From assembly GCA_963842725.1 (NCBI GenBank), contig CAWJHN010000004.1, forward strand, positions 1,922,001 through 1,986,000: 64,000 nucleotides of DNA, in the 5' to 3' direction. Below the pieces are notes generated by a model. The model had not been told where the DNA came from. It searched no databases and worked only from the letters and a program-made list of their open reading frames with translations. Below are positions 17,358-25,909 of this stretch, piece after piece (position 1 is the first letter of the stretch; each line of letters starts with the position of its first letter). The translations under genes were made by a program, and so were the position numbers. The DNA comes from UBA10649 sp963842725 (GTDB lineage Bacteria; Actinomycetota; Actinomycetes; S36-B12).

Positions 17358-18065
17358 ACACTCAGGGCAATACTCCTCGATTCCTCGGCGCCGCCTTCCT
17401 GGCGGTCGTCGTCACGAGTCTCGACCAGCGGGCTCGCCATCGGCACGGCCACGGGTTCGGGTGACATCGCCGACGTCCTGGCCACGGTCGCCGACCACAC
17501 CGGTCTCGTCCACGTCGCCGTCCTGATGGGCATGCTGAATGCCGTAGGCATCCTGGTCTCGCCGGGCTGCTCTATGCGGTGCTGCAACCCCTGGGGAAAG
17601 GCGGCGGCCCTCATCGCGACGCTGTGCTGGACGGGAGAATCCTTCTTCTACGCGCTCAATCAGATCGCCTCGAGCGCACTGACGAACGTGGCGTCGGACT
17701 TCCAGGGCGCAGGCGGGGCTGACGGGTCGAGCACCGATTCCTACGCATCGCTCGGCCAGTTCCTGTACACCGACGTCGCCGGGCGCGGCGGAACGATCCT
17801 GATGTTCTTCTACTGCGCCGGGGGGTTGCTCTTCTACTACCTGTTCTACATCTCCCGACTGGTCCCGCGGTGGATCTCCGGCTACGGGCTGGTCGCCGTG
17901 GCCGTAGGACTCGTCGGAGCATCCATCGAGTTGCTCGGCCCCTCGCTCGGCATCGTGCCCTACATCGCGATCCTGCCGTTCGAGCTCGTCGTCGGCGTGT
18001 ACCTGCTCTCCCGAGGTGGCGACACCACATCGACCACCGCGCCTGTGCAGATGGTGGCCGTCTGA
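17354..18065 (+). pseudogene. DUF4386 family membrane protein (multiple frameshifts)
   Basis: Starts MNTQGNTPRFLGAAFL, overlapping the stop of the 79-residue gene. DUF4386 homology continues in other frames: TSGLAIGTATGSGDIADVL after a +1-type break near 17420-17423, AGLLYAVLQPLG after a -1-type break near 17556-17562, then back to AALIATLCWTGESFFYAL after a break near 17596-17602. The remaining C-terminal two thirds (helices FFYCAGGLLFYYLFYIS and YIAILPFELVVGVYLLS) are intact. All helices of the family can be recovered, so sequence errors are possible. It is the second DUF4386 gene in the window; this one is next to an LAL regulator instead of a TetR. Confidence 0.7.
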
Positions 18066-18105
18066 CGGTGACCCGCGTCACCGAGCAGTAGCAGGAGGAG
18101 GAGAG

Positions 18106-18537
18106 ATGTCCCGATCGCAGGGATTGTGGAGGCGGGCAACCGGATTGGCCATGGTGGGCGGATCGGCGTTCTGGGTGACCAACTTCGCGATCTCACGGAC
18201 GCCCATCGCCGCGGAGTACCGTGCCGCTCTGTCCATCGGCTATGCGCCCATGCTGCTTGAAGCCCTGGCCGGCGGGCTGATCATCGGGTTCTGCGTGGGC
18301 TACCTCCTGCTTCGCTACTTCGACAGGGTCTGGGGGAGCAACCCGATCCTGAAGTCATTGACGCTGAGCATCATGGCCCTGGTCCTGGTCACGGTGCTGC
18401 TCGAGGTTCCGGCGAAGTTCCTCACGGGCACGCCTGAAGCCATGCGCTGGTTCCTGGTCGGCGCGACCTTCAACGGGTTGAGGATCCTCGCCCTCGGGCT
18501 CGCCATCGGCGCAGCCCACGAGCGACTGAGCCCCTAG
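18106..18537 (+). CDS. hypothetical membrane protein
   Basis: About 143 residues with four hydrophobic segments (LAMVGGSAFWVTNFAIS, LLEALAGGLIIGFCVGYLLL, LSIMALVLVTVLLEVPAKF and FNGLRILALGLAIG). No family is recognised. The ATG at 18106 has the strong ribosome-binding site AGGAGGAGAG. It follows the DUF4386 gene by 40 bp on the same strand and is probably part of the same LAL-linked operon. Confidence 0.7.
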   Translation: MSRSQGLWRRATGLAMVGGSAFWVTNFAISRTPIAAEYRAALSIGYAPMLLEALAGGLIIGFCVGYLLLRYFDRVWGSNPILKSLTLSIMALVLVTVLLEVPAKFLTGTPEAMRWFLVGATFNGLRILALGLAIGAAHERLSP

Positions 18538-18582
18538 GCTGGTGGTGACGTCGCGCGTTCAGCTGCGAGGGAAGGCAGTCCT

Positions 18583-19260
18583 GTGGAGACCGCGGCACGG
18601 AGCAGGGACGGCAGCGTCCATGTGACCGATGAACGGTTCAACACCGTCTCGCACCTGTTCGCCGCGTGCTTCGCCGTCGGGGGCGCCGCGCTGCTCGTCT
18701 CGCAGGCGAGCGCCCAGGGGGATCCGTGGAAGATCGTCGGTCTCAGCGTCTACGGCCTGTGCCTGGTGGCACTGTTCGTGTCCAGCACGATCCACCACGG
18801 GCTCGACGGGAGCCCGCGCCTGAACGAGGCCCTGCGCACGCTCGACTACGACTCGGTCTTCCTCCTGATCGCCGGCACGGTCACCCCGTTGGTGCTGGTG
18901 CTGTTCCGAAACGTCTACGGATGGACGGTCTTCGGTGCCGTCTGGGCCATCGCGGTGCTGGGGATCGTGCTGCGCTCGGTGCTGCGACAGCTGCCGAAAC
19001 ACATCACGAACACCCTCTACATCGCCCTGGGCTGGCTGACGGTGCTCCTGGTCGGGGCGGGCAGCCCGCTGCCCGTGGGGGCGTTGGCGCTGATGGCAGC
19101 GGGCGGTCTCGTCTACAGCGCTGGTTTCGTGATCTTCGTCATCGAGAAGCCGAACCCGCGGCCCGGGGTGTTCGGATTCCATGAGACGTGGCACTTCCTG
19201 GTGGTCGTGGCCGCGCTGATGCACTACCTCCTCATGTACTTCTACGTCCTGCCGGCGTAG
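18583..19260 (+). CDS. hemolysin III/AdipoR (PAQR-like) family membrane protein
   Basis: A 225-residue seven-helix protein of the HlyIII/YqfA family. The characteristic metal-site residues are present: SSTIHH in the second helix, DYDSVFLLIAGTVTPL in the third, and HETWHFLVVVAALMHY near the C-terminus. Bacterial members are membrane hydrolase-like proteins, possibly acting on membrane lipids; haemolysis is not implied. GTG start after a GGGAAGG stretch. Confidence 0.9.
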   Translation: METAARSRDGSVHVTDERFNTVSHLFAACFAVGGAALLVSQASAQGDPWKIVGLSVYGLCLVALFVSSTIHHGLDGSPRLNEALRTLDYDSVFLLIAGTVTPLVLVLFRNVYGWTVFGAVWAIAVLGIVLRSVLRQLPKHITNTLYIALGWLTVLLVGAGSPLPVGALALMAAGGLVYSAGFVIFVIEKPNPRPGVFGFHETWHFLVVVAALMHYLLMYFYVLPA

Positions 19261-19311
19261 CCCGACGTCACCGCCCTGCGGGTTCGGCGGTCGCCCGGGC
19301 CACGGCCTCGA

Positions 19312-19893
19312 TCAGTCGCGCGAGTTCCCCGACCTGACGTGGATCCGCTCGCCCTGCGGGCCGAACAGCGCCAGCATCTCGGTCGGGGTGTTGCCGCGAT
19401 TGGCGATGACGTGCGGGGTGCGGGTGTCGAACTCGACCACCTCGCCCGGCCCCAGGTCGAGCTCCCGGTGACCCAGGACGAGGTGGAGCCTGCCCGAGAG
19501 GATGTAGATCCACTCGTAGCCCTCGTGGGTCCTCGGCTCGTAGGGCTCCGAAGGGTCGTGCGGCGGCACGATCACCTTGAATGCCTGCAACCCACCCGGT
19601 CTGCGGGTCAGCGGGATGAAGGTGCGCCCGTGCCGCTTGATCGGCTTGGCCCTCACCCGGGGGTCCCCTGTCTCCGGCGCGTCGACCAGTTCATCGAGGG
19701 GCACCTGGTGGGCCCTGGCCAGAGGTAGGAGCAGCTCGAGGGTGGGTTTGCGCTGTCCGGATTCCAGTCGCGACAACGTGCTCACCGAGATGCCGGTGGT
19801 GTCCGCCAACGTCGCCAGGGTCGCGCCCCGCTCCACGCGGAGAGCCCGCAACCGCGGCCCGACCGCCTCGAGCACCTCATCGAACTCCGTCAT
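19312..19893 (-). CDS. XRE family regulator with C-terminal cupin sensor
   Basis: A 193-residue regulator. The N-terminal HTH (RVERGATLATLADTTGISVSTLSRLESGQRKPT, given here only as a landmark, about residues 18-50) belongs to the XRE family. A cupin-2 domain follows (EGYEWIYILSGRLHLVLG, LGPGEVVEFDTRTPHVIAN). It is divergent from a SAM-dependent methyltransferase, an arrangement seen often in actinobacteria, and probably represses it. Confidence 0.88.
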   Translation of the reverse strand: MTEFDEVLEAVGPRLRALRVERGATLATLADTTGISVSTLSRLESGQRKPTLELLLPLARAHQVPLDELVDAPETGDPRVRAKPIKRHGRTFIPLTRRPGGLQAFKVIVPPHDPSEPYEPRTHEGYEWIYILSGRLHLVLGHRELDLGPGEVVEFDTRTPHVIANRGNTPTEMLALFGPQGERIHVRSGNSRD

Positions 19894-19913
19894 CCTTCGA
19901 TCATCCTTCGCCT

Positions 19914-19928
19914 TTGCCAAGACGGCAA
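19914..19928. promoter_or_regulatory. short inverted repeat in XRE/methyltransferase divergent promoter
   Basis: TTGCC-AAGAC-GGCAA lies in the 76-bp gap between the XRE-cupin gene and the methyltransferase. Its size and position fit an XRE operator controlling both genes. The assignment rests on symmetry and position only. Confidence 0.4.
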
Positions 19929-19969
19929 CGAAGTTTGTCAATCGAGTGCCCGCTTGGCACGCTGACGGC

Positions 19970-20635
19970 ATGGACAACCACGGGCACCAGCACACCGACG
20001 AGGACGCCGCCGCGATGTTCGAGCCGGCGGGCTGGGAGGAGCGCTACTCCGGCGAGGAGAAGATCTGGAGTGGCAACCCCAACGCCCAGTTGGTGGCCGA
20101 GGTGTCGGGCTTGACCCCGGGCACGGCGCTCGACGTCGGCTGCGGGGAGGGCGGCGACGTGATCTGGCTGGCGCAGCAGGGCTGGCGGGTCACCGGGGCG
20201 GACTTCTCCGCCAAGGGACTTGCCCGCGCCGCCCGGCACGCCGAGGAGGCCGGGGTCGCAGACCGCCTGGACTGGTGGCAGGTCGACGCACGGGCCTTCT
20301 CGGCCGACGGCCGGTCCTACGATCTGGTCACCACCCACTTCCTGCACCCACCGGACGGCGGGATGGTCGAGGTGGTCGGCCGGCTGTCCGAGGCCGTCGC
20401 GCCCGGCGGGCACCTCCTGGTCGTGGGCCACGCGCCGTCCGAGGCGTTCCCTCACCTCACGGCGAGCCACCGCAAGGCGATGTTCCTCGCCGAGGAACTG
20501 CTGCCAGGGCTGCCCGAGGGCTTCGAGGCGCTCGTCGTCGAGCAGCGGCCGCGGACGATGATCCACGACGGGGCGACCCTGGACGTCCACGACTCCACTC
20601 TGCTCGCCCGTCGACGGGACGCCGTCAGGAGATAG
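19970..20635 (+). CDS. class I SAM-dependent methyltransferase
   Basis: A 221-residue methyltransferase with motif I as ALDVGCGEGGDVIWLA (about residues 50-65) and the acidic end of strand 2 as VTGADFS. An N-terminal region MFEPAGWEERYSGEEKIWSGNPN is typical of tellurite-resistance/UbiE-like small-molecule methyltransferases. The ATG at 19970 was chosen at the homology start, divergent from the XRE-cupin gene. The acceptor is unknown. Its 3' end overlaps the convergent DUF1801 gene by 11 bp. Confidence 0.9.
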   Translation: MDNHGHQHTDEDAAAMFEPAGWEERYSGEEKIWSGNPNAQLVAEVSGLTPGTALDVGCGEGGDVIWLAQQGWRVTGADFSAKGLARAARHAEEAGVADRLDWWQVDARAFSADGRSYDLVTTHFLHPPDGGMVEVVGRLSEAVAPGGHLLVVGHAPSEAFPHLTASHRKAMFLAEELLPGLPEGFEALVVEQRPRTMIHDGATLDVHDSTLLARRRDAVRR

Positions 20636-21074
20636 CGGCCTTCACCAGCGTGACAATCGTCCTCTCCACCGCAGGACTCCATTTCGCGAGCGCGTACGAC
20701 ACGGGCCACAGGTCGCCGTCATCGATGTTCGCGGCGTCCTGGAAGCCCAGGGTCGCGTAGCGGTAGTTGAACTTGCCCGCGTCCTGGAAGAAGACGACGA
20801 TCTTGCCGTCCGCGTTGGCGTAGGCCGGCATGCCGTACCAGGTCTTCGGTGACAGCTCGGGGGCGTTCTGGGTCATCACCATATGAACGCGCTCAGCGAG
20901 CGCTCGATCCTCAGGCGCCATCTGCGCGATCCGGTCGAGCACGGCCTGCAACCCATCGGCCTTCTTGGCGCCCCTCTTGCCCTCGGAGCGAAGTTCCGCA
21001 GCGCGCTCCTTCATCGCGGCGCGCTCCTCGGCGCTGAAACCGTCGGGTTCGGTCAGTGCGTTCTTTGCGGGCAT
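20625..21074 (-). CDS. DUF1801/YdhG-like protein
   Basis: A 149-residue protein. The family core is visible: TWYGMPAYANADGKIVVFF and YATLGFQDAANIDDGDLWPVSYAL. It has a charged N-terminal helix (SAEERAAMKERAAELRSE). Members resemble the iron chaperone frataxin fold (YdhG/YobU-like); no enzyme activity is established. It stands alone, convergent with the methyltransferase. Confidence 0.85.
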   Translation of the reverse strand: MPAKNALTEPDGFSAEERAAMKERAAELRSEGKRGAKKADGLQAVLDRIAQMAPEDRALAERVHMVMTQNAPELSPKTWYGMPAYANADGKIVVFFQDAGKFNYRYATLGFQDAANIDDGDLWPVSYALAKWSPAVERTIVTLVKAAIS

Positions 21075-21458
21075 TCCCGGCTCCTCTCCTCGTGCAGTCT
21101 CGGCATGGTGCCGGGCTGCCTCGAAAGGCTAGGCGTGGCGGGCGAGTTGCGCTTCTTGATTCCTGATCGACTCCGGATCGATCGGCACGGTGAGCTCGCG
21201 GCCGTCACCCCGGCCCGTCCTTCCCCCGTACCGGACTTGATAACTTGGGATGATGTTTCGCCAATCAGCCAACGTGAGAATCGGCGAATGTTCGGACTGC
21301 TCGTTCCGTGTCGCAGCGGGCGGGGGCACGACCGACTGGGCCGAGGCGTCAGCGGTTGCGTACATCACGGCGCAGATGAAGTTTCACTACTTCTCCTGCC
21401 CTGCCCACAATCGCACCCTCGTTCCTCGCCGCTGGCACTGGGTGGTCAAGCATCGGGT
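21075..21458. other. intergenic stretch with no secure gene
   Basis: Two short overlapping reading frames exist (one per strand, 70-79 codons), but neither has recognisable similarity or a good ribosome-binding site. A loose inverted repeat (TTCGCC near 21253 and GGCGAA near 21292) is present. Nothing here is called. Confidence 0.4.
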
Positions 21459-22220
21459 CTAGGAGATCCTGCGGCGATACGTGACCATGGCGAAGTAGTA
21501 GGCGACGACGAGGATGCCGACGCACCAGGCGAGGGCGGTCCAGATGTCGGCGTCGACCGGCTGCTGCGTGAACAGGTCGCGGATCGCGTTGACGATGGAC
21601 GTGACCGGTTGGTGCTCGGCGAAGGCGCGCACGGGGCCGGACATGGTGTCGGTGGGAACGAAGGCCGAGCTGATGAACGGCAGCAGGATGAGCGGGTAGG
21701 AGAACGCGCTCGCGCCGTCCACAGATCTCGCGGACAGGCCGGGGATCACCGCCATCCAGGTCAGCGCAAGGGTGAACAGGATCAGGATGCCGGCGACCGC
21801 GAGCCACGCCACGAGACCCGCTCCCGAGCGGAAGCCCATGAGCAGGGCGACGAGCACCACGACCACGAGCGAGATGAGATTGGCGACCAGCGAGGTCAGC
21901 ACATGCGCCCACAGCACGGACGACCGTGCGATCGGCATGGACTGGAACCGCTCGAAGATGCCGCTCTGCATATCCAGGAACAGTCGGAATGCCGTGTAGG
22001 AGATGCCCGAAGCGATCGTGATGAGCAGAATGCCGGGCAGCAGGTAGTTCACGTAGGAATCCGACCCGGAGTCGATCGCACCCCCGAACACATAGACGAA
22101 CAGCAGCATGAACGCGATCGGCATGATCGTGGTCGTGATGATGGTGTCCAGACTGCGGGTGATGTGGCGCAGGGATCGCCCCAGAAGGACGGTGGTGTCG
22201 CCGAAGAAGTGCGTGGTCAT
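21459..22220 (-). CDS. ABC-2 type (DrrB-like) transport permease
   Basis: A 253-residue permease with six membrane segments, for example TIMPIAFMLLFVYVFGGA, LISLVVVVLVALLMGF and VGILVVAYYFAMVTYRRR. The family signature LLPGILLITIASGISYTAFRLFLDMQSGIFERFQSMPI is recognisable from about residue 60 on. It would pair with a DrrA-type ATPase for drug or lipid export. The ATG overlaps the stop of the upstream coding remnant (ATGA), but that ATPase is reduced to its last residues, so the permease is an orphan in this window. Confidence 0.88.
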   Translation of the reverse strand: MTTHFFGDTTVLLGRSLRHITRSLDTIITTTIMPIAFMLLFVYVFGGAIDSGSDSYVNYLLPGILLITIASGISYTAFRLFLDMQSGIFERFQSMPIARSSVLWAHVLTSLVANLISLVVVVLVALLMGFRSGAGLVAWLAVAGILILFTLALTWMAVIPGLSARSVDGASAFSYPLILLPFISSAFVPTDTMSGPVRAFAEHQPVTSIVNAIRDLFTQQPVDADIWTALAWCVGILVVAYYFAMVTYRRRIS

Positions 22221-22372
22221 GGGTGTTCCTTGCGGTTGTCACCGACGATGGACAGGAAGACCTCCTCGAGGGAGGGCTGTTTCTCGACGTACTCGACCGT
22301 GGCTGGCGGCAGCAGGCGATCGAGGTCTGACCAGGAGTGGCGCCTCGACCGCCGTTTGGTGTGGTCGAGGAT
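22217..22372 (-). pseudogene. 3' remnant of a DrrA-type ABC ATPase
   Basis: The last ~30 residues of an ABC exporter ATPase are readable immediately upstream of the permease, in the coupled frame: TVEYVEKQPSLEEVFLSIVG, then a short tail and a TGA overlapping the permease ATG. This matches the C-terminal end of DrrA-like ATPases. Upstream of it the frame loses similarity and meets the intact DUF2200 gene, so Walker A, signature and Walker B are all missing. A deletion or replacement has removed the gene body. Confidence 0.75.
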
Positions 22373-22374
22373 GG

Positions 22375-22743
22375 TCAGCTGTCGGCTGCGCTGCTCCCGC
22401 GCAGGATGGCTGCCATCTTCTTCCCCCGGGCCAGTTCCTCGACCAGCTTGTCCATGTAGCGGATCTTCTGCATCAAGGGGTCCTCGATCGCTTCCACCCG
22501 ATGGCCGCAGATCACGCCCGTGATCAGGGAGGCGTGCGGGTTCATCCTGGGGGCTTCGGCGAAGAAGGTCTCCAGGCTGACCTCGGTGGCAAGGGCCTCC
22601 TGCAGGCCGGCGGCGTCATAGCCCGTGAGCCAGGAGATCACGTGATCGACGTCGTCTTTGCTGCGGTTCTTCCGCTCGGCCTTCCGCACGTAGTGCGGGT
22701 AGACACTGGCAAAGCTGACGGCGAAGATCCGGTGTCCTGGCAC
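22375..22743 (-). CDS. DUF2200 family protein
   Basis: A 122-residue protein of DUF2200 (MPGHRIFAVSFASVYPHYVRKAERKNR as the landmark start, then VISWLTGYD, FFAEAPRMNPHASLITGVICG and EDPLMQKIRYMDKLVEELARGK). It is found in many bacteria as a single small gene and its function is unknown. It is complete and sits exactly where the missing part of the ABC ATPase would be expected. Confidence 0.88.
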   Translation of the reverse strand: MPGHRIFAVSFASVYPHYVRKAERKNRSKDDVDHVISWLTGYDAAGLQEALATEVSLETFFAEAPRMNPHASLITGVICGHRVEAIEDPLMQKIRYMDKLVEELARGKKMAAILRGSSAADS

Positions 22744-22752
22744 GGGGAAAGG

Positions 22753-23323
22753 CTAACGCGAGGAGTTCGGCGACGCCGCGCTGCGAGTTCGCCGCCTCGG
22801 CCGCCTCGGGACGAGGAACGGCGTCGACGCTTGGGTAGGCGAGGTAGTCCTTGCCGAACCGGAGCGCCAACTCGCGCTCCTCGACGCGTTTGATGAAGAG
22901 CAGGAGCAGCCCTCCGAGCAGTGCCACCAGGAGAAGCGAGGCCAACGATCCGATCGCCAGCGACAACCCCGCATAGGCCAGGACCGTCCCCAGTGCCATC
23001 GGGTTCCTGCACCACCCGAACGGTCCGGCCGTCAGCAGGCGTTGCGTCGGCGCCATCGGAAGTGGCGTCCCTGACCCTTGGTCCACCTGGACCGCTATCG
23101 ACCACAGTGCGAGGCCGGCCCCAGTCGGAATCAACAGACATCCCAGCACCAGACTGGCAGGGCGCTGCAATAGCTCCTCCCCTCCTCCCAGTACCTCCCA
23201 CTGCGAGAGGCCGAGCAGGAGGAGCGGGACGATCCCCAGGAAGACCACGCCTCCCAGAGCGAGGAATCCGACGCGTTGGCCGACCGTCCGTGATGTCCGA
23301 GCCCATCGGAGGAAGATGCTCAT
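22753..23323 (-). pseudogene. isoprenylcysteine methyltransferase/PEMT-like membrane protein (one frameshift)
   Basis: A membrane methyltransferase-like protein with helices VGFLALGGVVFLGIVPLLLLG and LGCLLIPTGAGLALWSIA. The ICMT/PEMT signature GPFGWCRNPMALGTVLAYAGLSL and the terminal block VEERELALRFGKDYLAY follow. Just after LAY the family ending STPFLVPRR continues in another frame, so there is a +1-type break near 22832-22837. In the uncorrected frame the protein would run on into the DUF2200 gene. The ATG at 23321-23323 follows GGAGCGCC. The function is probably lipid or small-molecule methylation; the substrate is unknown. Confidence 0.75.
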
Positions 23324-23407
23324 GGCGCTCCTTCCGACCACGCCGACCGCTTCGATCCTCGTCGTCCCCGCACGGCGCGACCCGTGCTCAAGGTCTCCGG
23401 CGGCAAG

Positions 23408-24259
23408 TCACTCGGCTGCAGCCGTGGAGACCTTCTTCCGGGAGCGTTTGGCCGCGTACATGTCCAGGTCTGCAGCCCTCAGGAGCATGTCTGCGGACTG
23501 CGGGCGGTGTGCCGTGGCCAGCCCGATGCTCGCCGCTGCGGGCCGGTCCCACCCCGCGATCCCCGTGGGCTCGGAGAGCGCGAGCTGGATCCGCTCGAGC
23601 ACGCCGTCAACCTGATCCTGGCCGGTGAGCGACGGCAGCAGAACGGCGAACTCGTCGCCGCCCAGCCGCGCGACCGTGTCGGAGGGCCGCACGCAGCCGC
23701 TGAGCCGCTCGGCGACGGTGCGCAGCAACAGGTCGCCGGCGGCATGACCCCGGGTGTCGTTCACCGACTTGAAGTCGTCCAGGTCGATGAACAGCACCGC
23801 GACCGATCCTCCCGACCTTCCCAGTGAGGTGAGTGCCTGGTCGAGGCGGTCGATGAACAACGATCGGTTGGCCAGGCCGGTGAGCGGGTCGTGGAAGGCC
23901 GCTTGCCTCAGCTGTTCCTCCAGAGCCGCCCTCTCGGTGACGTCGCGCAGGTTGAGCACCAGGCCGCCGACGGCAGGGTCGCCGAGTCGGTTGGTGCTCA
24001 GGGCCTCGACATGGCGCCATCCGCCGTCGGCATGCTGGAGGCGAGTCACCCACGCTCGGCTGGACCCGGGCGGGGCGTCTGCCAGTAGCCGTAGCTCCTG
24101 CCGCACCTGGTCGCGGACGTCGGGGTGCACTCGGCCGAGGAAGTCGGTCCCGACCGGGGGCCTTCGCCGAGGAGGGGCTGAGGGGTTCTCGTTCGCCCTG
24201 GCGCGGTTCCTCGACGGGCTCGAGACGTACGTCGACGCCCTCACGGCGTGATCATGCAC
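23408..24259 (-). CDS. GGDEF-domain protein, 5' end probably lost
   Basis: The C-terminal ~170 residues are a complete GGDEF diguanylate cyclase domain (FHDPLTGLANRSLFIDRLDQAL, VLFIDLDDFKSVND, active site GGDEF, then SADMLLRAADLDMYAAKR). Before it is only the second half of a PAS domain (VHPDVRDQVRQELRLL to LVLNLRDVTERAALEEQL). The first ~35 codons have no similarity, and the possible GTG start at 24257-24259 lies inside a 13-bp match to the repeat at 27.4 kb. The gene therefore seems to have lost its 5' part, including half of the PAS domain. It may be silent or start internally. Confidence 0.75.
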   Translation of the reverse strand: MHDHAVRASTYVSSPSRNRARANENPSAPPRRRPPVGTDFLGRVHPDVRDQVRQELRLLADAPPGSSRAWVTRLQHADGGWRHVEALSTNRLGDPAVGGLVLNLRDVTERAALEEQLRQAAFHDPLTGLANRSLFIDRLDQALTSLGRSGGSVAVLFIDLDDFKSVNDTRGHAAGDLLLRTVAERLSGCVRPSDTVARLGGDEFAVLLPSLTGQDQVDGVLERIQLALSEPTGIAGWDRPAAASIGLATAHRPQSADMLLRAADLDMYAAKRSRKKVSTAAAE

Positions 24260-24277
24260 TGCCCGGCGTGAGTCGTC

Positions 24278-25123
24278 CTAGGAGAGCTCGACCTGCGTCA
24301 CGACATCAACGCCCCAGAACGACGATGTCCGCCAGCGCAGCGTGACGTCGATAGTGCTGGTGTGCGCCTCACGCAGGAGGTCGATGGCCAGTCGCTCGCC
24401 GGGTGTCATCGGCGAGTACATCGGCACGTGCAGGACCGTGGAACTGCCGGTGTCGAAGGTGGCCGTGAAGAACGGCACGGTGTCGATGCTTGTCACTCCT
24501 ACGCGTTGCGGTGCCAGCGGACCGCCGACGAACTCCAGGTCAGCTGCCGTCTGCTGTTCCCAGGCGTACAGCGCTCGGGTCGGGTCGATCGGCACCAGGT
24601 CCGTGTCGCCGGGCCAGCCCGGCGCCGTCACGTCCGAGCGGTCGACCACGGCCCACAGCTCGAAGTGCAGGTGCGGCTCCCTGGGGACAGCCGACACGGC
24701 CGCGAAGGGCATGCCCTTCTGGATGAAATCACCGACGGCAACGCTGATGTCGGTGATGTGGTTGTACTTCGTGACGAACCCGAGGCCCCGCGGATGATGA
24801 TCGATGGTGACGTTCCCGCGTGTTCCACCCGGGTCGGTCTCGACCTCGACCACTCGACCGCTGTACGCCGCGAACACGCAGTCTCCGGCGGTAGCTGCCA
24901 GATCGACGGCCTCGTGGATCTGGTTGGCGAAGTGCACGTCGGCACCGGTCGGGTTGCGCGGGTCGTCAACCGGAATGACCTGCCCGGTGGCGCACGGTGG
25001 TGGCCCGGGCAGCACCTTCGGCCGCAGCGATCCGAACCGGCCGTTCTCGTGCCGGAACGACAGCGGCAGGTCCAGCGGCGGAACGAACAGCCAGGACTGC
25101 TCGGTGAGCGGGACGATGGACAC
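24278..25123 (-). CDS. M23 family (LytM-like) metallopeptidase-fold protein
   Basis: A 281-residue protein with an M23 peptidase domain. The zinc-site pattern is visible as IHEAVDLAATAGDCVFAAYSG and the terminal HLHFELW. The cargo region reads GFVTKYNHITDISVAVGDFIQKG. No signal peptide is apparent, which is unusual for a cell-wall endopeptidase. A ~90-residue C-terminal part (LHVPMYSPMTPGERLAIDLL) is not recognised. It lies 51 bp downstream of the anti-sigma gene on the same strand and may be cotranscribed. Confidence 0.78.
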   Translation of the reverse strand: MSIVPLTEQSWLFVPPLDLPLSFRHENGRFGSLRPKVLPGPPPCATGQVIPVDDPRNPTGADVHFANQIHEAVDLAATAGDCVFAAYSGRVVEVETDPGGTRGNVTIDHHPRGLGFVTKYNHITDISVAVGDFIQKGMPFAAVSAVPREPHLHFELWAVVDRSDVTAPGWPGDTDLVPIDPTRALYAWEQQTAADLEFVGGPLAPQRVGVTSIDTVPFFTATFDTGSSTVLHVPMYSPMTPGERLAIDLLREAHTSTIDVTLRWRTSSFWGVDVVTQVELS

Positions 25124-25174
25124 GTCGCGATCGTATCGGACGTTTGCGGACGAAGCGGGGCAGCAAGGCGACCC

Positions 25175-25909
25175 TCAGGGGGTCACCTTCCCGGTGAGCA
25201 CTACCCGCCCCGTTCGCCGGGGGTCGTTGTCCGGCTCGTGGGTGACGAGCATCGTCAACCCCGGGGCCATCAGCTTGACCACGGTCCACATCCTCACCTC
25301 GGTGGCCCTGCCGTCAGCGGTCACCTCGAACGATCCCGCCGACAGGGCATCCGGGTCGGTCGGGCTGTCGTCCGCGGCGACGTACCAGCACTCGTAATGG
25401 CCCTGGCCCGAAGGGATCTGGGGCAACCCGGTGACGGTCAGGTCGACCGCCCAGCCGTTCACCGTCTTGTGGCCGACGGCGGAACCGGTGGCCGGGCCGC
25501 CGCCCGGGGCCGCCATCGTGATGGTCATCGTGGGCTGCGCCGGCGCTCGTCCGCGGATCGCCCAGGTGACCCCGCCTCCGCCGAACACGACGACTGCGGC
25601 CGCCGCAGCCACCCAGCGGGTGCGCCGCTGGCGCCGAGTGCGGTGCGCGTCCTGGACGGCGGCCAGTTCCACCGCACGCAGGGTGCGGGCCTGCAGTCCA
25701 GGGGGCAGGTCGACCGGAGGTGCGGCCGCGTCGAGCAGCCGCGGAACGTCGCGCAGTTCCTGCTCCGCCTGCTGGCATGCCGTGCAGGAGCGCAGGTGGA
25801 CCGCGAACTCCTCGGCGTCCTGCGGGTCCAGCGCTCCGAGCACCCAGCCGGCGACGTCCGGGTGAGCGCTTCCCGGTCCGAGGTCGTCGGACCAGCGCGG
25901 CTCAGACAT
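25175..25909 (-). CDS. RskA-like anti-sigma factor
   Basis: About 244 residues. The N-terminal zinc-finger-type anti-sigma domain includes HLRSCTACQ (His-x3-Cys-x2-Cys). A single membrane helix follows near residue 100 (WVAAAAAVVVFGGGGVTWAI), then an extracytoplasmic RskA domain (GWAVDLTVTGLP, GHYECWYVAAD, MLVTHEPDNDP). Its start overlaps the end of the ECF sigma gene by 8 bp. It would sequester the sigma factor at the membrane until regulated proteolysis. Confidence 0.9.
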   Translation of the reverse strand: MSEPRWSDDLGPGSAHPDVAGWVLGALDPQDAEEFAVHLRSCTACQQAEQELRDVPRLLDAAAPPVDLPPGLQARTLRAVELAAVQDAHRTRRQRRTRWVAAAAAVVVFGGGGVTWAIRGRAPAQPTMTITMAAPGGGPATGSAVGHKTVNGWAVDLTVTGLPQIPSGQGHYECWYVAADDSPTDPDALSAGSFEVTADGRATEVRMWTVVKLMAPGLTMLVTHEPDNDPRRTGRVVLTGKVTP

